From: Lawsonia intracellularis PHE/MN1-00
GTDB taxonomy: Bacteria > Desulfobacterota > Desulfovibrionia > Desulfovibrionales > Desulfovibrionaceae
Length of the DNA stretch: 64,000 nucleotides
NCBI RefSeq assembly: GCF_000055945.1
Contig: NC_008011.1
Coordinates: 608,501 to 672,500, forward strand
Reading direction: 5' to 3'
The position numbers and the translations under genes were made by a program. The notes under the pieces were generated by a model that was not told where the DNA came from, did not search any database, and worked only from the letters and a program-made list of their open reading frames with translations. Of the stretch, positions 19,146-30,258 are shown one piece after another (positions within the stretch are counted from its first letter, which is position 1; the number at the start of each line of letters is the position of its first letter).

Positions 19146-20249
19146 TTATTGTATGTTATCCTTACTAGCACATAAGTTATCAACAACTTTTGAAAACGCT
19201 TGATGAAATTGAGTCTCACTAAATTTAGAGGCATGTTTTACAAGCTGCTGAGTATTAATGGTATGTTCATGTTTTTCAAAATACTCAATAGCCTTTAATA
19301 AAGCTTCTGGTGTTTGTTCATGAAAGAAAAAACCTGTTATACCATCAGAAACTGTTTCTGATGCCCCTCCTTTGCTATAAGCAATGACAGGTCTTCCTGA
19401 TGCCATAGCTTCTATAGGAACTATACCAAAATCTTCTTCCCCAGGGAAGAGTAGTGCACGACAACCAGCTAGTAATTTAGCCCTTTCGTCCATAGAAATT
19501 TTACCTATAAAAATAACACTTGGACCTGCCAGTTGTTTAAGTTTTGTATATGCATCTCCATCACCAGCAACAATTAATTTACGACCTGTTTCCGATGCAA
19601 CTTTAATAGCCAAATCTACCCTCTTATACTCTACAAGCTGACCAAAACATAGGTAATAATCACCAACATCTCTTGTGGGTTTAAATAGGTCAAGCTCAAC
19701 AGGTGGATAAATAACAGAAGCTGAACGTCCCCAGCAACGTTGCACACGTTGTGCTACTGTATGAGAATTTGCAAGAATAATATCAGGGTGTACCGCAGAA
19801 CTTATATCCCACATCCGTAAGTAATGAAAAATAGGACGAATGATAGTTCGTGTTACTATACCTTTATTCTCAAGATAAGTGTGATAACAGTCCCATAAAT
19901 ACCTCATGGGAGTATGACAATAACATATATGTCGAGCAGAAGAATGAACAATAAGTCCTTTTGCAGGGCCGGATTCGCTGGAAATTATTAAATCATACCC
20001 CCGAAGATCAAGCTGTTCTAGAGCTAAAGGCATAAGCGGAAGATAATACTTATAGTACCGAGTTGCAAAAGGAAGACTATTAATAAATGTAGTATAAATA
20101 GTCTTATTTTTTAATAAAGGTGAAAGTTGATCCTTATCTACACAGTGAGTAAAAATATCCGCTTGAGGGTAAAGACGACAAAGAGACTCAATAACTTTCT
20201 CTCCTCCTCGCATTCCTATAAGCCAATAATGAACAATAGCAATCCGCAT
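19146..20249 (-). CDS. Glycosyltransferase family 4 protein
   Basis: The 367-residue GT-B enzyme begins MRIAIVHYWLIGMRGGEKV, with a glycine-rich acceptor-side loop. The C-terminal nucleotide-sugar site has GEEDFGIVPIEAMASGRPVIA, the E-x7-E arrangement of family 4 retaining transferases. The N-terminal half resembles WbaZ-like mannosyltransferases of O-antigen pathways. An AGAGGT Shine-Dalgarno precedes the ATG. Its gene precedes the WbaP-type initiating transferase on the same strand, so both likely build the same surface polysaccharide. Donor sugar is unknown. Confidence 0.88.
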   Translation of the reverse strand: MRIAIVHYWLIGMRGGEKVIESLCRLYPQADIFTHCVDKDQLSPLLKNKTIYTTFINSLPFATRYYKYYLPLMPLALEQLDLRGYDLIISSESGPAKGLIVHSSARHICYCHTPMRYLWDCYHTYLENKGIVTRTIIRPIFHYLRMWDISSAVHPDIILANSHTVAQRVQRCWGRSASVIYPPVELDLFKPTRDVGDYYLCFGQLVEYKRVDLAIKVASETGRKLIVAGDGDAYTKLKQLAGPSVIFIGKISMDERAKLLAGCRALLFPGEEDFGIVPIEAMASGRPVIAYSKGGASETVSDGITGFFFHEQTPEALLKAIEYFEKHEHTINTQQLVKHASKFSETQFHQAFSKVVDNLCASKDNIQ

Positions 20250-20498
20250 ATTACCTCTTTGTCTCAGAACTTACTCACTCTCTTCTTGCTCTAACTGTAG
20301 AGATTGTTTATTGTATGTAAAACATTTCATAAAAACAATGCATAGTTTTATATAACATCGTTATTCTCACATGTTAATTATGATGGTAGTTATGGTTATA
20401 TTATAATAATCAAATTGTTATAGTTAGTTAGTATTCTGAAAAAATTTAACTCTTTTTTTCTTACTTACTACTGCAAATTATACTTATAAGGAGCAAAC

Positions 20499-21920
20499 AT
20501 GAAGCTATTCCATGTTCTCTTCCTAGTACTTACAATATTATTCTTCATACCATTTAGTGTATTAGCTGCAACTGGACACTACGAATTACATGGCACAGAA
20601 CTTTCAATAATATGGGTAATACCTTTTATTTGTATGCTTCTATCAATTGCTCTTGGACCTCTTATAATTCCTCACTTCTGGCATCATAACTTTGGGAAAA
20701 TTTCTGTCTTCTGGGGACTTGCCTTTCTCATTCCCTGTGCTGTTATATTTGGAATACCTCTAACAGCTTATCAACTCTTACATACAATATTCCTTGAGTA
20801 TATTCCATTTATTGTCTTACTTCTTGTACTCTTTACAGTAGCAGGAGGCGTTCGTCTCAAAGGTCACCTTATTGGAAAACCAATAGTCAACACAGGACTT
20901 CTTTTTATTGGAACTATATTAGCAAGCTGGATGGGTACTACTGGTGCAGCAATGCTACTTATTCGTCCACTCATTCGTGCAAATGAACATAGAAAATATG
21001 TTATACATTCTGTAATATTTTTTATTTTCCTTGTAGCCAATATAGGAGGTTCCTTAACTCCACTAGGTGATCCTCCCTTATTTTTAGGCTTTCTTAAAGG
21101 TGTTCACTTTTTTTGGACAACAACACACCTCTTTCCTATGACAGTTATTCTTTCTATCCTTTTACTTACTATCTATTTTATACTTGATAGTATATTATAT
21201 AAAAAAGAAGGCTCTCCTTTACCTCAAAATATATCAGATAATCCAGGTCAGTTAGGAATTGAAGGAAAAGTAAATCTTATACTTTTACTTTGTGTAGTTC
21301 TTACTGTATTAATGTCAGGAGTATGGAATCCTGATATATCTATCAACATCTATGGAATAAGCATAGCTCTACAAGACCTCTCTAGAGATATTATACTCCT
21401 ATTATTAACAGGAATATCTCTCAAGCTGACAAAAAAAGAGTCTCGAAAACTTAATGGATTTTCTTGGGAACCCATACAAGAAGTTGCAAAACTCTTTATA
21501 GGTATTTTTATTAGTATGATTCCTGCAATAACTATCCTTAGAGCTGGAGAACATGGTGTCCTTGCTCCGGTTATTGAACTTGTTTTTAAAGATGGACAGC
21601 CTGTTAATAGTATGTTTTTTTGGCTTACAGGTATTCTTTCATCCTTTTTAGATAATGCTCCAACTTATCTAGTATTTTTTAATACAGCCACAGGTGATGC
21701 TACTCATCTAATGGGGGAATGGGCAAAAACTTTATGTGCTATTTCTGCTGGCTCAGTATTTATGGGGGCAGTTACTTATATTGGGAATGCACCTAACTTT
21801 ATGGTTCGTTCTATTGCTGTAACACATGGAATATCTATGCCAAGTTTCTTTGGATACATGTTATGGTCTATTTGTATCCTTTTCCCATGTTTTATTTTAC
21901 TTACATGGCTCTTTTTTTAA
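20499..21920 (+). CDS. Putative Na+/H+ antiporter of the NhaD/ArsB (ion transporter) superfamily
   Basis: A 473-residue protein with about twelve hydrophobic segments and a hydrophobic N-terminus. Superfamily landmarks are GGSLTPLGDPPLFLGF around residues 183-198 and SSFLDNAPTYLVFFN in the C-terminal half, the re-entrant regions that hold ion-coordinating residues in NhaD- and citrate-type carriers. AAGGAG precedes the ATG by about 6 nt. Sodium/proton antiport is the usual annotation for this deltaproteobacterial group; arsenite or dicarboxylate transport cannot be excluded. It is not in an operon. Confidence 0.82.
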   Translation: MKLFHVLFLVLTILFFIPFSVLAATGHYELHGTELSIIWVIPFICMLLSIALGPLIIPHFWHHNFGKISVFWGLAFLIPCAVIFGIPLTAYQLLHTIFLEYIPFIVLLLVLFTVAGGVRLKGHLIGKPIVNTGLLFIGTILASWMGTTGAAMLLIRPLIRANEHRKYVIHSVIFFIFLVANIGGSLTPLGDPPLFLGFLKGVHFFWTTTHLFPMTVILSILLLTIYFILDSILYKKEGSPLPQNISDNPGQLGIEGKVNLILLLCVVLTVLMSGVWNPDISINIYGISIALQDLSRDIILLLLTGISLKLTKKESRKLNGFSWEPIQEVAKLFIGIFISMIPAITILRAGEHGVLAPVIELVFKDGQPVNSMFFWLTGILSSFLDNAPTYLVFFNTATGDATHLMGEWAKTLCAISAGSVFMGAVTYIGNAPNFMVRSIAVTHGISMPSFFGYMLWSICILFPCFILLTWLFF

Positions 21921-22294
21921 TGTATGTTATCTTTTCAAAAAGTATTGGTCTAACCACTTATAATCTTTTCTTAATAATGCAAAGAAATAACTCAATCATA
22001 GTTATTTCTTTGCAAAAAAGTTTGCTAGTGTACCATACTTAATACTTAATATATGTTATCACAGTATACCATTAGTATCTATAATAAGGTAAGGTATTAT
22101 TATCAAAATACAATGAATAAAAATAATCTTCTTTATAAGAATGATGTTATCATTACATTAAATACCATGAATTATAATTGAATACCTATAGTAAATTTTG
22201 CTTAGTAAGATAACATCATCTGTATTAATTAAAGTAGTATAAAAACCATAATATAATATATAATGATACTAACACATACCCTCACTAATGTTTT
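21921..22294. other. Intergenic region between antiporter and polyprenyl synthase genes
   Basis: About 370 nt of AT-rich DNA with no coding signal. Besides the 14-bp hairpin at 21979-22013, I see only short A/T runs; the promoter of the downstream gene must lie here but no convincing -35/-10 pair stands out. Confidence 0.55.
21979..22013. terminator. Perfect 14-bp hairpin after the antiporter gene (possible terminator)
   Basis: The arms GCAAAGAAATAACT (21979-21992) and its exact complement (22000-22013) enclose a 7-nt loop. It lies 59 nt past the stop codon. The hairpin is followed by A residues on the plus strand rather than a T-run, so it is an atypical intrinsic terminator and may instead stabilise the mRNA 3' end. 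Confidence 0.5.
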
Positions 22295-23269
22295 ATGAAT
22301 ATCTATACTACTTATATAGAACAAGAGCTGCCTTACATTAATGCTGCTATAAAAAAAAGCATAGCAGAACTCCCTTCATCTATTCAGCCTGTAGCTGAAC
22401 ATATTCTTCTCTCAAAAGGTAAAAGATTACGTCCAATGCTTACTATCCTCCTCTCTCGACTTTTTGGTTATAATGAGGATGATATCTATCCATTAGCAAT
22501 TTCAGTTGAGTTTCTTCATGCAGCGACATTACTACATGATGATGTATTAGATAATGCGCTATTAAGACGTAATACTATTACAGCTCATAACCTCTTTGGG
22601 ACTGTTTCTACTATACTTGCAGGTGACGCACTGCTTGCAAAAGGCAATTTACTTGTAGCAACCTATGGATGTCAGAAATGTATCCTAACGATATCCCAAG
22701 CTCTTTACCAAACAGCACATGGTGAAATTCTTGAGATATATAATCAAGGGGAAATATGGGAAAACAAAAATATTTATTTAGAAATTATTACTGGAAAAAC
22801 AGCTTGGGTTATTCAAGCAGCTTGTAAAGTTGGTGCACTGAAAGCAGGTGCTACTCCACAACAGGTGGATGTTGCTGCTTTATTTGGCTATAATCTTGGT
22901 ATTGCTTTTCAAATCATAGATGATGCATTAGACTTCTTACCTTCTAAAGATACAGGCAAACCTGAAGGAGGAGATATACGAGAAGGCAAATTTACACCAC
23001 CACTTTTTTACTATTTAAAAACACTTTCTTTAGAAGAAAAAAATATATTTATAAAAAAATTTCAAACTCATAACTTTACAGATGAAGAGATACTTACTAT
23101 TACCAGGGTCATCCATGAACAAAATTTTGATCAAAAAACACGGGAATTAGCCAATGTTTATTTTCAAAAAGCTTTAACAAATTTAGAATTATTAACTAAT
23201 GTTCCCAAGCCTGAATACAAAACCATACTCATAGAATGCCTCAATTACATCTCTACAAGAACCTCATAA
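22295..23269 (+). CDS. ispB: Polyprenyl diphosphate synthase (octaprenyl-type)
   Basis: The 324-residue trans-prenyltransferase builds the isoprenoid side chain of respiratory quinone. The first aspartate-rich motif is DDVLD at residues 82-86, the second is DDALD near 208-212, and KGKRLRP (41-47) forms the diphosphate-binding entry. Residues before the first motif are small and bulky mixed, so chain length cannot be read with certainty; IspB-type octaprenyl or longer is the usual role. No strong Shine-Dalgarno precedes the ATG. purL follows 26 nt later and is probably cotranscribed. Confidence 0.88.
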   Translation: MNIYTTYIEQELPYINAAIKKSIAELPSSIQPVAEHILLSKGKRLRPMLTILLSRLFGYNEDDIYPLAISVEFLHAATLLHDDVLDNALLRRNTITAHNLFGTVSTILAGDALLAKGNLLVATYGCQKCILTISQALYQTAHGEILEIYNQGEIWENKNIYLEIITGKTAWVIQAACKVGALKAGATPQQVDVAALFGYNLGIAFQIIDDALDFLPSKDTGKPEGGDIREGKFTPPLFYYLKTLSLEEKNIFIKKFQTHNFTDEEILTITRVIHEQNFDQKTRELANVYFQKALTNLELLTNVPKPEYKTILIECLNYISTRTS

Positions 23270-23295
23270 ATATCCTTTTTTATCAGGAGAAATAA

Positions 23296-26274
23296 ATGCT
23301 TCATCGTATTAGCGTGGGATTATTATCCCATATCGATGATACTATTGGCCAAAAAATAGCTTCATCTATTTATCAAACACTTTCTTTTCCTGTTACTACA
23401 GCTAACTTAATAAAAGTATTCACAATAGAAGGGATACAGAAAGAACAGGTAAACCAACTTATTACTCAAAATGTATTACATGATCCCATCTTACAATATG
23501 CTTCACTTTCACCTTCAGAAAGTAATGCAGATTGGATAATAGAAGTACGTTTCCGTCCTGGAGTTACTGATAATGAAGGTCACACAGCTAGAGATACCTC
23601 TGCACTTGCATTAGGAATAGAGAATCATGAAATATTAGCTGTATACACATCAAACCAATATCATTTATATGGTACACTTACAGAACAACAAGTACATCGT
23701 ATTGCAACTGAATTATTATCTAATACACTTATTCATTGTTTTGAAATAAAAAGTCGACAAAATTGGAAAAACAATCCAGGATTCCCAGCTAAAACAGCAA
23801 AAGTTACAGGTATAGCTAATGATACAGTCATAACTATTCCACTTTCTTCTATGAATGATGCAATGTTATTACATGCTAGTAAAGAAAGAACATTAGCCTT
23901 ATCTCTTGAAGAGATGCAAGTCATTCAACGTTGGTTTATGCAGCCTGAGGTAAAAAAAGAAAGAGTTGCTATTGGATTAACACCTGATCCTACTGATGTA
24001 GAAATAGAGATGCTTGCTCAAACTTGGTCTGAACACTGCAAACATAAAATTTTTGCTGCACAAATATCTTATAAAGATTTAGAACAAAATTCTCAAGAAG
24101 TTATTAATAGTCTCTATAAAACATATATCCAAAATACAACTGACATTATTAGAGCTCAACTTGGTGACAAAGATTTTTGTCTATCTGTTTTTAAAGATAA
24201 CGCTGGTGTTGTTGCTTTTAATGATACACATGACGTCTGTATTAAAGTTGAAACACATAATAGTCCCTCAGCGTTAGATCCTTATGGTGGTGCACTTACA
24301 GGTATTGTTGGTGTTAATAGAGATCCTATGGGTACAGGTCTTGGTGCAGAGCTTGTTTGTAATACTGATGTATTTTGTTTTGCTTCTCCCTTTCATAGGG
24401 AGCCTCTTCCACCTCGCTTACTACACCCACGTAGAATTTTTGAAGGTGTTAGAGAGGGTGTGGAACATGGTGGGAATAAATCCGGAATCCCTACTATAAA
24501 TGGCTCTATCGTATTTGATGATCGCTTTCTTGGTAAACCTCTTGTTTTTTGTGGCACTATTGGCATTATCCCTTGCATAATTAACAATAAAAAAGGGTAT
24601 GAAAAAAAAGCTAATGTAGGCGACTATATTATTATGGTAGGAGGACGCATCGGGAAAGATGGAATTCATGGAGCAACATTTTCTTCAGAAGAACTACATG
24701 AACAATCTCCTGTTACTGCGGTACAAATTGGAGATCCTATTACTCAAAGAAAAATGTATGACTTCATTTTACATGTACGAGATCTTGGGCTCTACTCAGC
24801 TATAACAGACAATGGTGCTGGAGGCCTTTCTTCGTCTATAGGAGAAATGGCTCAAGATACAGGAGGATGTCATATTGATCTTTCTAAGGCACTATTAAAA
24901 TACGATGGGTTATGTCCATGGGAAATTTTACTTTCAGAAGCACAAGAAAGGATGACAATTGCTGTACCAAAAGAAAATATTCAAAAACTTTCTTCTATTG
25001 CAAAACATATGGGTGTTGAAATTTCCATCCTAGGTGAATTTACAAATAGTGGATATTTTCATGCTACATATGGTTCAAAGACTGTTGCATATCTTAATAT
25101 GGAATTCCTTCACCATGGAGTACCTCAACTAACACTCAATGCTCAATGGGAAAAACCTTATTATCCCAATAATAGAATAGAATCTGTAGGTATTGACCAA
25201 TCTATGTTCCTTCATACCATGCTTGGACGGCTTAACATCTGTAGTAAAGAGTATGTCATTCGACAGTATGATCATGAAGTACGTGGAGGTAGTGTTATAA
25301 AACCTCTTATGGGTGTAAAACAAGATGCACCTATGGATGCTGGTGTATTACGACCTATTTTAAATTCAGAAACTGGACTTGTTATTAGTCATGGTATCTG
25401 TCCTAAGTTTAGTGACTATGACACATATTGGATGGTAGCAAACGCTATTGATGAAGGAATACGTAATGCTGTAGCTGTTGGAGCTGACCCTGATCGTATG
25501 GCTGGTGTAGATAACTTTTGTTGGTGTGATCCTATTCAGTCTGAGAAAACACCTGATGGCTTATATAAACTTGCTCAGCTTGTAAGAGCATGCAAAGCGC
25601 TATCTACTTTCTGTTTACACTATGGTGTACCATGTATTTCAGGAAAAGATTCAATGAAAAATGATTATATAGGAGGGGGAATTAAAATTTCTATTCCACC
25701 AACATTACTTTTTTCTGTACTTGGAATAATAGATGACATCAATAAAGCTATAACATCTGACTTTAAAAAGCCTGGAGATCACATTTATATTGTAGGCGAT
25801 ACAGCATGTGAACTTGCTGGAAGTGAACTTGCTAGTGAACTACATATAAGCTGTAGTAGTGTACCTCAAGTACATGCTATTCAAGCTAAGTCTAACTATC
25901 GTAAGATATATAGCGCCATACAAAAAAAATATATTACATCCTGCCATGACCTATCTGATGGAGGTTTTGCTGTAGCACTTGCAGAAATGTGTATAGGTGG
26001 GCGCATAGGATGTCATGTTGAACTTGATAGAATACCTACTATTGAAAATCTATCAGTAACAGAACTGTTATATAGTGAAACAGCAAGTAGACTCTTACTT
26101 ACTGTTTCTCCAGATAATATAGCACCATTTGAACAGCTAATGGGTGGCAGTGCAAAATATTTAGGAAGAGTTGTCGAGCATTCACAATTGATTATAACAA
26201 ATGGCAATACTATAATTATTGATACACCTGTTGAACAACTTGCAGTATCATTTAAATCTACATTAAATTGGTAA
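23296..26274 (+). CDS. purL: Phosphoribosylformylglycinamidine synthase, synthetase subunit (PurL with N-terminal PurS-like part)
   Basis: The 992-residue protein converts FGAR to FGAM in de novo purine synthesis. The N-terminal about 170 residues include VRFRPGVTDNEG, a PurS-like strand. The catalytic core has WSEHCKHKIF, KVETHNSPSALDPYGG and GDP-rich ATP-binding segments, and duplicates as two AIR-synthetase-like halves; SGKDSMKND marks the second. It is intermediate in size between small PurL (about 740) and the fused 1,290-residue enzyme: no PurQ-type glutaminase domain follows. A separate purQ would be needed for glutamine use. AGGAG precedes the ATG. Confidence 0.93.
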   Translation: MLHRISVGLLSHIDDTIGQKIASSIYQTLSFPVTTANLIKVFTIEGIQKEQVNQLITQNVLHDPILQYASLSPSESNADWIIEVRFRPGVTDNEGHTARDTSALALGIENHEILAVYTSNQYHLYGTLTEQQVHRIATELLSNTLIHCFEIKSRQNWKNNPGFPAKTAKVTGIANDTVITIPLSSMNDAMLLHASKERTLALSLEEMQVIQRWFMQPEVKKERVAIGLTPDPTDVEIEMLAQTWSEHCKHKIFAAQISYKDLEQNSQEVINSLYKTYIQNTTDIIRAQLGDKDFCLSVFKDNAGVVAFNDTHDVCIKVETHNSPSALDPYGGALTGIVGVNRDPMGTGLGAELVCNTDVFCFASPFHREPLPPRLLHPRRIFEGVREGVEHGGNKSGIPTINGSIVFDDRFLGKPLVFCGTIGIIPCIINNKKGYEKKANVGDYIIMVGGRIGKDGIHGATFSSEELHEQSPVTAVQIGDPITQRKMYDFILHVRDLGLYSAITDNGAGGLSSSIGEMAQDTGGCHIDLSKALLKYDGLCPWEILLSEAQERMTIAVPKENIQKLSSIAKHMGVEISILGEFTNSGYFHATYGSKTVAYLNMEFLHHGVPQLTLNAQWEKPYYPNNRIESVGIDQSMFLHTMLGRLNICSKEYVIRQYDHEVRGGSVIKPLMGVKQDAPMDAGVLRPILNSETGLVISHGICPKFSDYDTYWMVANAIDEGIRNAVAVGADPDRMAGVDNFCWCDPIQSEKTPDGLYKLAQLVRACKALSTFCLHYGVPCISGKDSMKNDYIGGGIKISIPPTLLFSVLGIIDDINKAITSDFKKPGDHIYIVGDTACELAGSELASELHISCSSVPQVHAIQAKSNYRKIYSAIQKKYITSCHDLSDGGFAVALAEMCIGGRIGCHVELDRIPTIENLSVTELLYSETASRLLLTVSPDNIAPFEQLMGGSAKYLGRVVEHSQLIITNGNTIIIDTPVEQLAVSFKSTLNW

Positions 26275-26275
26275 T

Positions 26276-26335
26276 AAAAGAAAAAAGACAAAAATCTCAA
26301 AGTACTATGTACTTAGTTTTTGTCTTTTTTCTTTT
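26276..26335. terminator. Bidirectional terminator between purL and rpoD
   Basis: Arms 26276-26294 and 26317-26335 form a perfect 19-bp stem of A/T and GAC-rich sequence, with an inner AAGTAC/GTACTT helix. Because the stem itself is A-rich on one side and T-rich on the other, it supplies a T-run on both strands. It lies between the convergent purL and rpoD genes and probably serves both. Confidence 0.85.
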
Positions 26336-26356
26336 TATGTTAGCATTAGCACAATA

Positions 26357-28129
26357 TTAACTATCATAAAATGAACGTAACACTTGACTACGTACAGGAT
26401 GACGCAACTTACGTAGAGCTTTTGCTTCAATCTGACGAATACGTTCACGAGTAACATTAAAGAGTTTACCAACTTCTTCTAGTGTATGATCAGATTTTTC
26501 TCCAATACCAAATCTTTTTCGTAAAACCTGTTCCTCACGAGGTGTCAAGTCAGCAAGGACAGAAGCAATTTGTTCAGAAAGCTTTGTGTTTACAACCTCT
26601 TCAGAAGGTGCTACAGCTTTTTTGTCTTCGATAAAATCACCTAAACTTGAATCTTCTTCATCACCAATTGGTGTTTCTAACGAAATAGGTTCTTTAGCTA
26701 TTTTTAGTACTTTCTTCACCTTATCTAAAGGGTAGTCCATACGTTCTGCAATCTCTTCTGGGGTTGGATCTCTTCCGAACTCTTGAACAAGATAGCGTGA
26801 AGTTCGTATCAACTTATTAATAGTCTCAATCATATGTACAGGAATACGAATTGTACGTGCTTGATCAGCTATTGCTCGAGTAATTGCCTGACGAATCCAC
26901 CAAGTAGCATATGTTGAAAATTTATATCCTCGTTGATATTCAAATTTATCTACAGCTTTCATCAAGCCAATATTACCTTCTTGAATAAGATCAAGAAACT
27001 GTAATCCTCTGTTTGTATACTTCTTAGCTATACTTACAACAAGACGGAGATTTGAACGAATAAGTTCTTGCTTAGCACGCATTGCAGCATTATTACCCCG
27101 CTTAATACGCCAAAGCACCTCCTCAAGATCTACAACGTTGTGACAACACTTTTCCTGTAAACGTTGTAATATTTCTATTTTCCCAAGTATCATTTCTTTG
27201 TAAGAGAAAAGCTCATCTACACCCATATTGAGTAATAATGCAGCATCTCTAGGACTTAATTCACGTGCATCTAACTTTGTAAACAAGTCTTTAATTTCAT
27301 CTTGTGTTTTCCCGGTTGAAAGAAGATATGCTGAAAGTTCCCTTTGACAATTATGCATTTGACGGACATAATCTTCAACTGTTTCAATAATTCTATCTAT
27401 AAGTGTCTTTTCTAACTTAATATCACGTAAACGAGTAACAATTTCTTCTTTAAATTGTAAAATTTCTTTTTGAATACCTGCCACACGACGTTCCAGTGTA
27501 CAACACTCGTCAAGTTTAAGATAAACCTTACGTTTCTTTTTAAAAATTTGACGAATTTCTTCTAACAGAAGAATAACCCTATTTCTTTGGCTCATTTCAT
27601 CTTCACTAGGATCATCTTCTTCAATAGTTTTGACAACGTCCTTAAGTTTAATTCTATTAAGTTTAAGATCTTCACCTACACTTATAAGTTCTTCAACAGC
27701 AACAGGAACTTCTACAAGAGCATACAATACATCTTGCTCGCCTGTCTCAACCTTTTTAGCAATAACAACTTCACCATCACGATCTAAAAGAGGCACAGCA
27801 CCCATTTCACGTAAGTACATTCGAACAGGATCTGTACTTCGAGAAGAAAAATCTGCTACATCCTCTGTATCAACTAAATCAAAACAATTTTCTGAAGTAT
27901 CCCCATCTGTTTCGGGGGAAGTTACTGTTATTTTTTTTCCTTCCTTCTCTGAATCCACAATAACAATTTCAAGTTGATCAAAAATACCTATGATCTCTTC
28001 AAACTGTTCTGGTGTGTTCATATCTATTGGTACAGCTTTGTTAACTTCTTCAAAAGTTACAAAACCAGCAGCCTTACCTTTAGCAATAAGTGTACGTATT
28101 TGTTGGATTTCTTTAACGTTATTCCCCAT
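26357..28129 (-). CDS. rpoD: RNA polymerase primary sigma factor RpoD (sigma-70)
   Basis: The 590-residue housekeeping sigma factor. Region 1.1 opens the protein, [13 protein letters not shown] marks region 1.2, and the highly conserved region 2 runs through [33 protein letters not shown] in pieces (around residues 370-405). Region 4 near the C-terminus has the DNA-binding helix [22 protein letters not shown]. The ATG at 28129 lies inside the end of dnaG, 11 nt overlapping, with GGAGAGG upstream. This is the last gene of a macromolecular-synthesis operon (rpsU-yqeY-dnaG-rpoD). Confidence 0.97.
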   Translation of the reverse strand: MGNNVKEIQQIRTLIAKGKAAGFVTFEEVNKAVPIDMNTPEQFEEIIGIFDQLEIVIVDSEKEGKKITVTSPETDGDTSENCFDLVDTEDVADFSSRSTDPVRMYLREMGAVPLLDRDGEVVIAKKVETGEQDVLYALVEVPVAVEELISVGEDLKLNRIKLKDVVKTIEEDDPSEDEMSQRNRVILLLEEIRQIFKKKRKVYLKLDECCTLERRVAGIQKEILQFKEEIVTRLRDIKLEKTLIDRIIETVEDYVRQMHNCQRELSAYLLSTGKTQDEIKDLFTKLDARELSPRDAALLLNMGVDELFSYKEMILGKIEILQRLQEKCCHNVVDLEEVLWRIKRGNNAAMRAKQELIRSNLRLVVSIAKKYTNRGLQFLDLIQEGNIGLMKAVDKFEYQRGYKFSTYATWWIRQAITRAIADQARTIRIPVHMIETINKLIRTSRYLVQEFGRDPTPEEIAERMDYPLDKVKKVLKIAKEPISLETPIGDEEDSSLGDFIEDKKAVAPSEEVVNTKLSEQIASVLADLTPREEQVLRKRFGIGEKSDHTLEEVGKLFNVTRERIRQIEAKALRKLRHPVRSQVLRSFYDS

Positions 28130-29849
28130 GTGTCCTCTCCAAAGTTTCCTGAAGGGCGCGTAAATATTTCAAATCAGCTTCAAAGCTACTTGTTTTTCCA
28201 AGCTTTAATGCTGCTGAAACAGAAGCAGACTGAACAGTCATATGCAATGCTTCTAACATAGTTTGAATAGCTTCAAACTCTCCCTCCTCATTATCTAAAG
28301 GTGGAACATCACCTGTACGACATTGAACCCAAAAAGTTTTTTCTTGTGAGTTTAAATACTGCATTATATTATCCTCAGAATATTCTTCTACTTTTCCCCA
28401 TAATTCTTTGGCCCAAGTTGTATTAAGAACAAGATGTGCTCCCTGCTCTTTTAGTTTGTCTAACATATGGGGATAGCGCACTAGAAACATTAAAATTTGT
28501 TTATCCCTTGGTGTAGTTTGAACTAAAGAATGAGATATTGCTGCAGACTGTGTTACCTTCTTCTTAATAGAATGCTTTATATCTGCCACATATTCTCTTA
28601 ATTCACTCTCTGCCAGACCTAATCCTGTTGATAGTATTGACGTAAAACGACTTACTATTTCTGGTAATTCAACTTGTTTTAAAAAATTTTTAACCCAATC
28701 GATAACATCACGAGGAGCCCTAGTTTTAAGTGATTGTATACAAAACTGTAGCCCTTCAGACGCGTCATTTTTTAACTTCTCAAAAAATTCTTTTCCATAA
28801 TTTTTTATAACACTATCTATATCTTCACCTTCAGGAAACAAAACAACCTTACAATTTAAACCTTTTGTCAAAAACATTTCACAAGCTCGCAGTGCTGCTT
28901 TACGACCTGGAGCGTCTCCATCAAATAAAATCTCAATATTTGATGTAAAACCTGAAATACGTTTTACTTGTTCAGAAGTAAGAGCTGTTCCTAACACACC
29001 TACAGCATTAGTATACCCATATTGATGAAGTGTAATAACATCCATATATCCTTCAGTAATTAATATAGACTTCCCTGAACTGATACTTTGCCTTGCTTGT
29101 TGTAAGCCATATAGTTGATCTCCTTTTTTATAAAGCAATGAATCACTACTATTAATATATTTTGCTGTATCTTCATCTCCAATAATACGTCCACCAAATG
29201 CAATAATATTTCCTGATAAACTAGAAATAGGAAACATTAATCTCCCACGGAAACGGTCATAAAACTTCCCATTAGAAGCTATACCAACTAAAGCTGCTTC
29301 AACTCCAAATTGTTCATGAAATCCTGCACGTTTTAAAGCTCTTACTAAAGTATCCCAATCAGATGAACTCCATCCAAGGCGAAAATATTGAGAAATTTCA
29401 TCAGAAATTCCCCTTTTTTTCATATATTCTCTACACTCTTTTCCTATTTCACTATGAAGATTATTTACAAAATGTGTTGTAGTAAATTCATATATCTTTA
29501 ATAGTTGACGTCTATTAGTATGAACTTTCTGTGATTCATTCCCAAAAGTAGAAAATCTAGTAAGAATAACACCTGCTTCTTCTGCTAATTGTTCCAAAGT
29601 CTCTCGAAAACTTAATCCATTTATTTGGCTATAAAACGTGAATATATCTCCTGAGGCTTGACAACCAAAGCAGTAAAAAAATCCATCCTCCTCACTCACA
29701 GAAAAAGAAGGTTTTGTCTCTTGGTGAAAAGGACATGGTGCAACCCAACGTGAACCATTTCTATGAAGTTTCACATATTGACGGACAATATCTACTATGT
29801 TCAGGCGTGACTTAATCTCTTGAATAGCCTGAACATTTTTCTGACTCAT
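28119..29849 (-). CDS. dnaG: DNA primase DnaG
   Basis: The 576-residue primase makes RNA primers for replication. The zinc ribbon has C39, H42, C60 and C63. The TOPRIM domain shows LITEGYMDV and [11 protein letters not shown] with its acidic metal ligands. The C-terminal helicase-binding part is less conserved, as usual. AGGAC precedes the ATG. The stop lies inside rpoD, so the two are translationally coupled. Upstream is a 409-nt gap before yqeY. Confidence 0.96.
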   Translation of the reverse strand: MSQKNVQAIQEIKSRLNIVDIVRQYVKLHRNGSRWVAPCPFHQETKPSFSVSEEDGFFYCFGCQASGDIFTFYSQINGLSFRETLEQLAEEAGVILTRFSTFGNESQKVHTNRRQLLKIYEFTTTHFVNNLHSEIGKECREYMKKRGISDEISQYFRLGWSSSDWDTLVRALKRAGFHEQFGVEAALVGIASNGKFYDRFRGRLMFPISSLSGNIIAFGGRIIGDEDTAKYINSSDSLLYKKGDQLYGLQQARQSISSGKSILITEGYMDVITLHQYGYTNAVGVLGTALTSEQVKRISGFTSNIEILFDGDAPGRKAALRACEMFLTKGLNCKVVLFPEGEDIDSVIKNYGKEFFEKLKNDASEGLQFCIQSLKTRAPRDVIDWVKNFLKQVELPEIVSRFTSILSTGLGLAESELREYVADIKHSIKKKVTQSAAISHSLVQTTPRDKQILMFLVRYPHMLDKLKEQGAHLVLNTTWAKELWGKVEEYSEDNIMQYLNSQEKTFWVQCRTGDVPPLDNEEGEFEAIQTMLEALHMTVQSASVSAALKLGKTSSFEADLKYLRALQETLERTHGE

Positions 29850-30258
29850 AACTTTGTCCTACTTTTATATACTTTTATGTATTATACGAAAATTGGCAGC
29901 ATGTTACAATAGTTATACATTTATATCTCTCCTTACATTATACTGTAGTGAGTAAATAATACTCTATAACCATTATAAAAGAACTAATTATTATTAATAT
30001 TACAATATAACTTTAACTAGTTAATAAAACTAATTAACATGTAACATACCAAAATTGACAATCTTTTTTAACTATTATAGCTGAAATATAATTACATTAT
30101 AGAAAATAAAATGTTACTATATAGAGCTATACCAATTAATTTAGTCTTAAAAATAATTCTCAAAATAGTACCTAATAAGTTGTATTTATAATAATAAGTA
30201 AAAGTTGTTAACTAAGAATCAAAAAATAATAATTTATAACATAACGCTATATTGTCTA
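29850..30258. other. Intergenic gap between yqeY and dnaG
   Basis: A 409-nt stretch of A/T-rich DNA in the middle of the rpsU-yqeY-dnaG-rpoD cluster. No open frame with coding character, no tRNA and no strong hairpin terminator is visible. Its length suggests that dnaG-rpoD has its own promoter here, but I could not pick one out. Confidence 0.55.
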
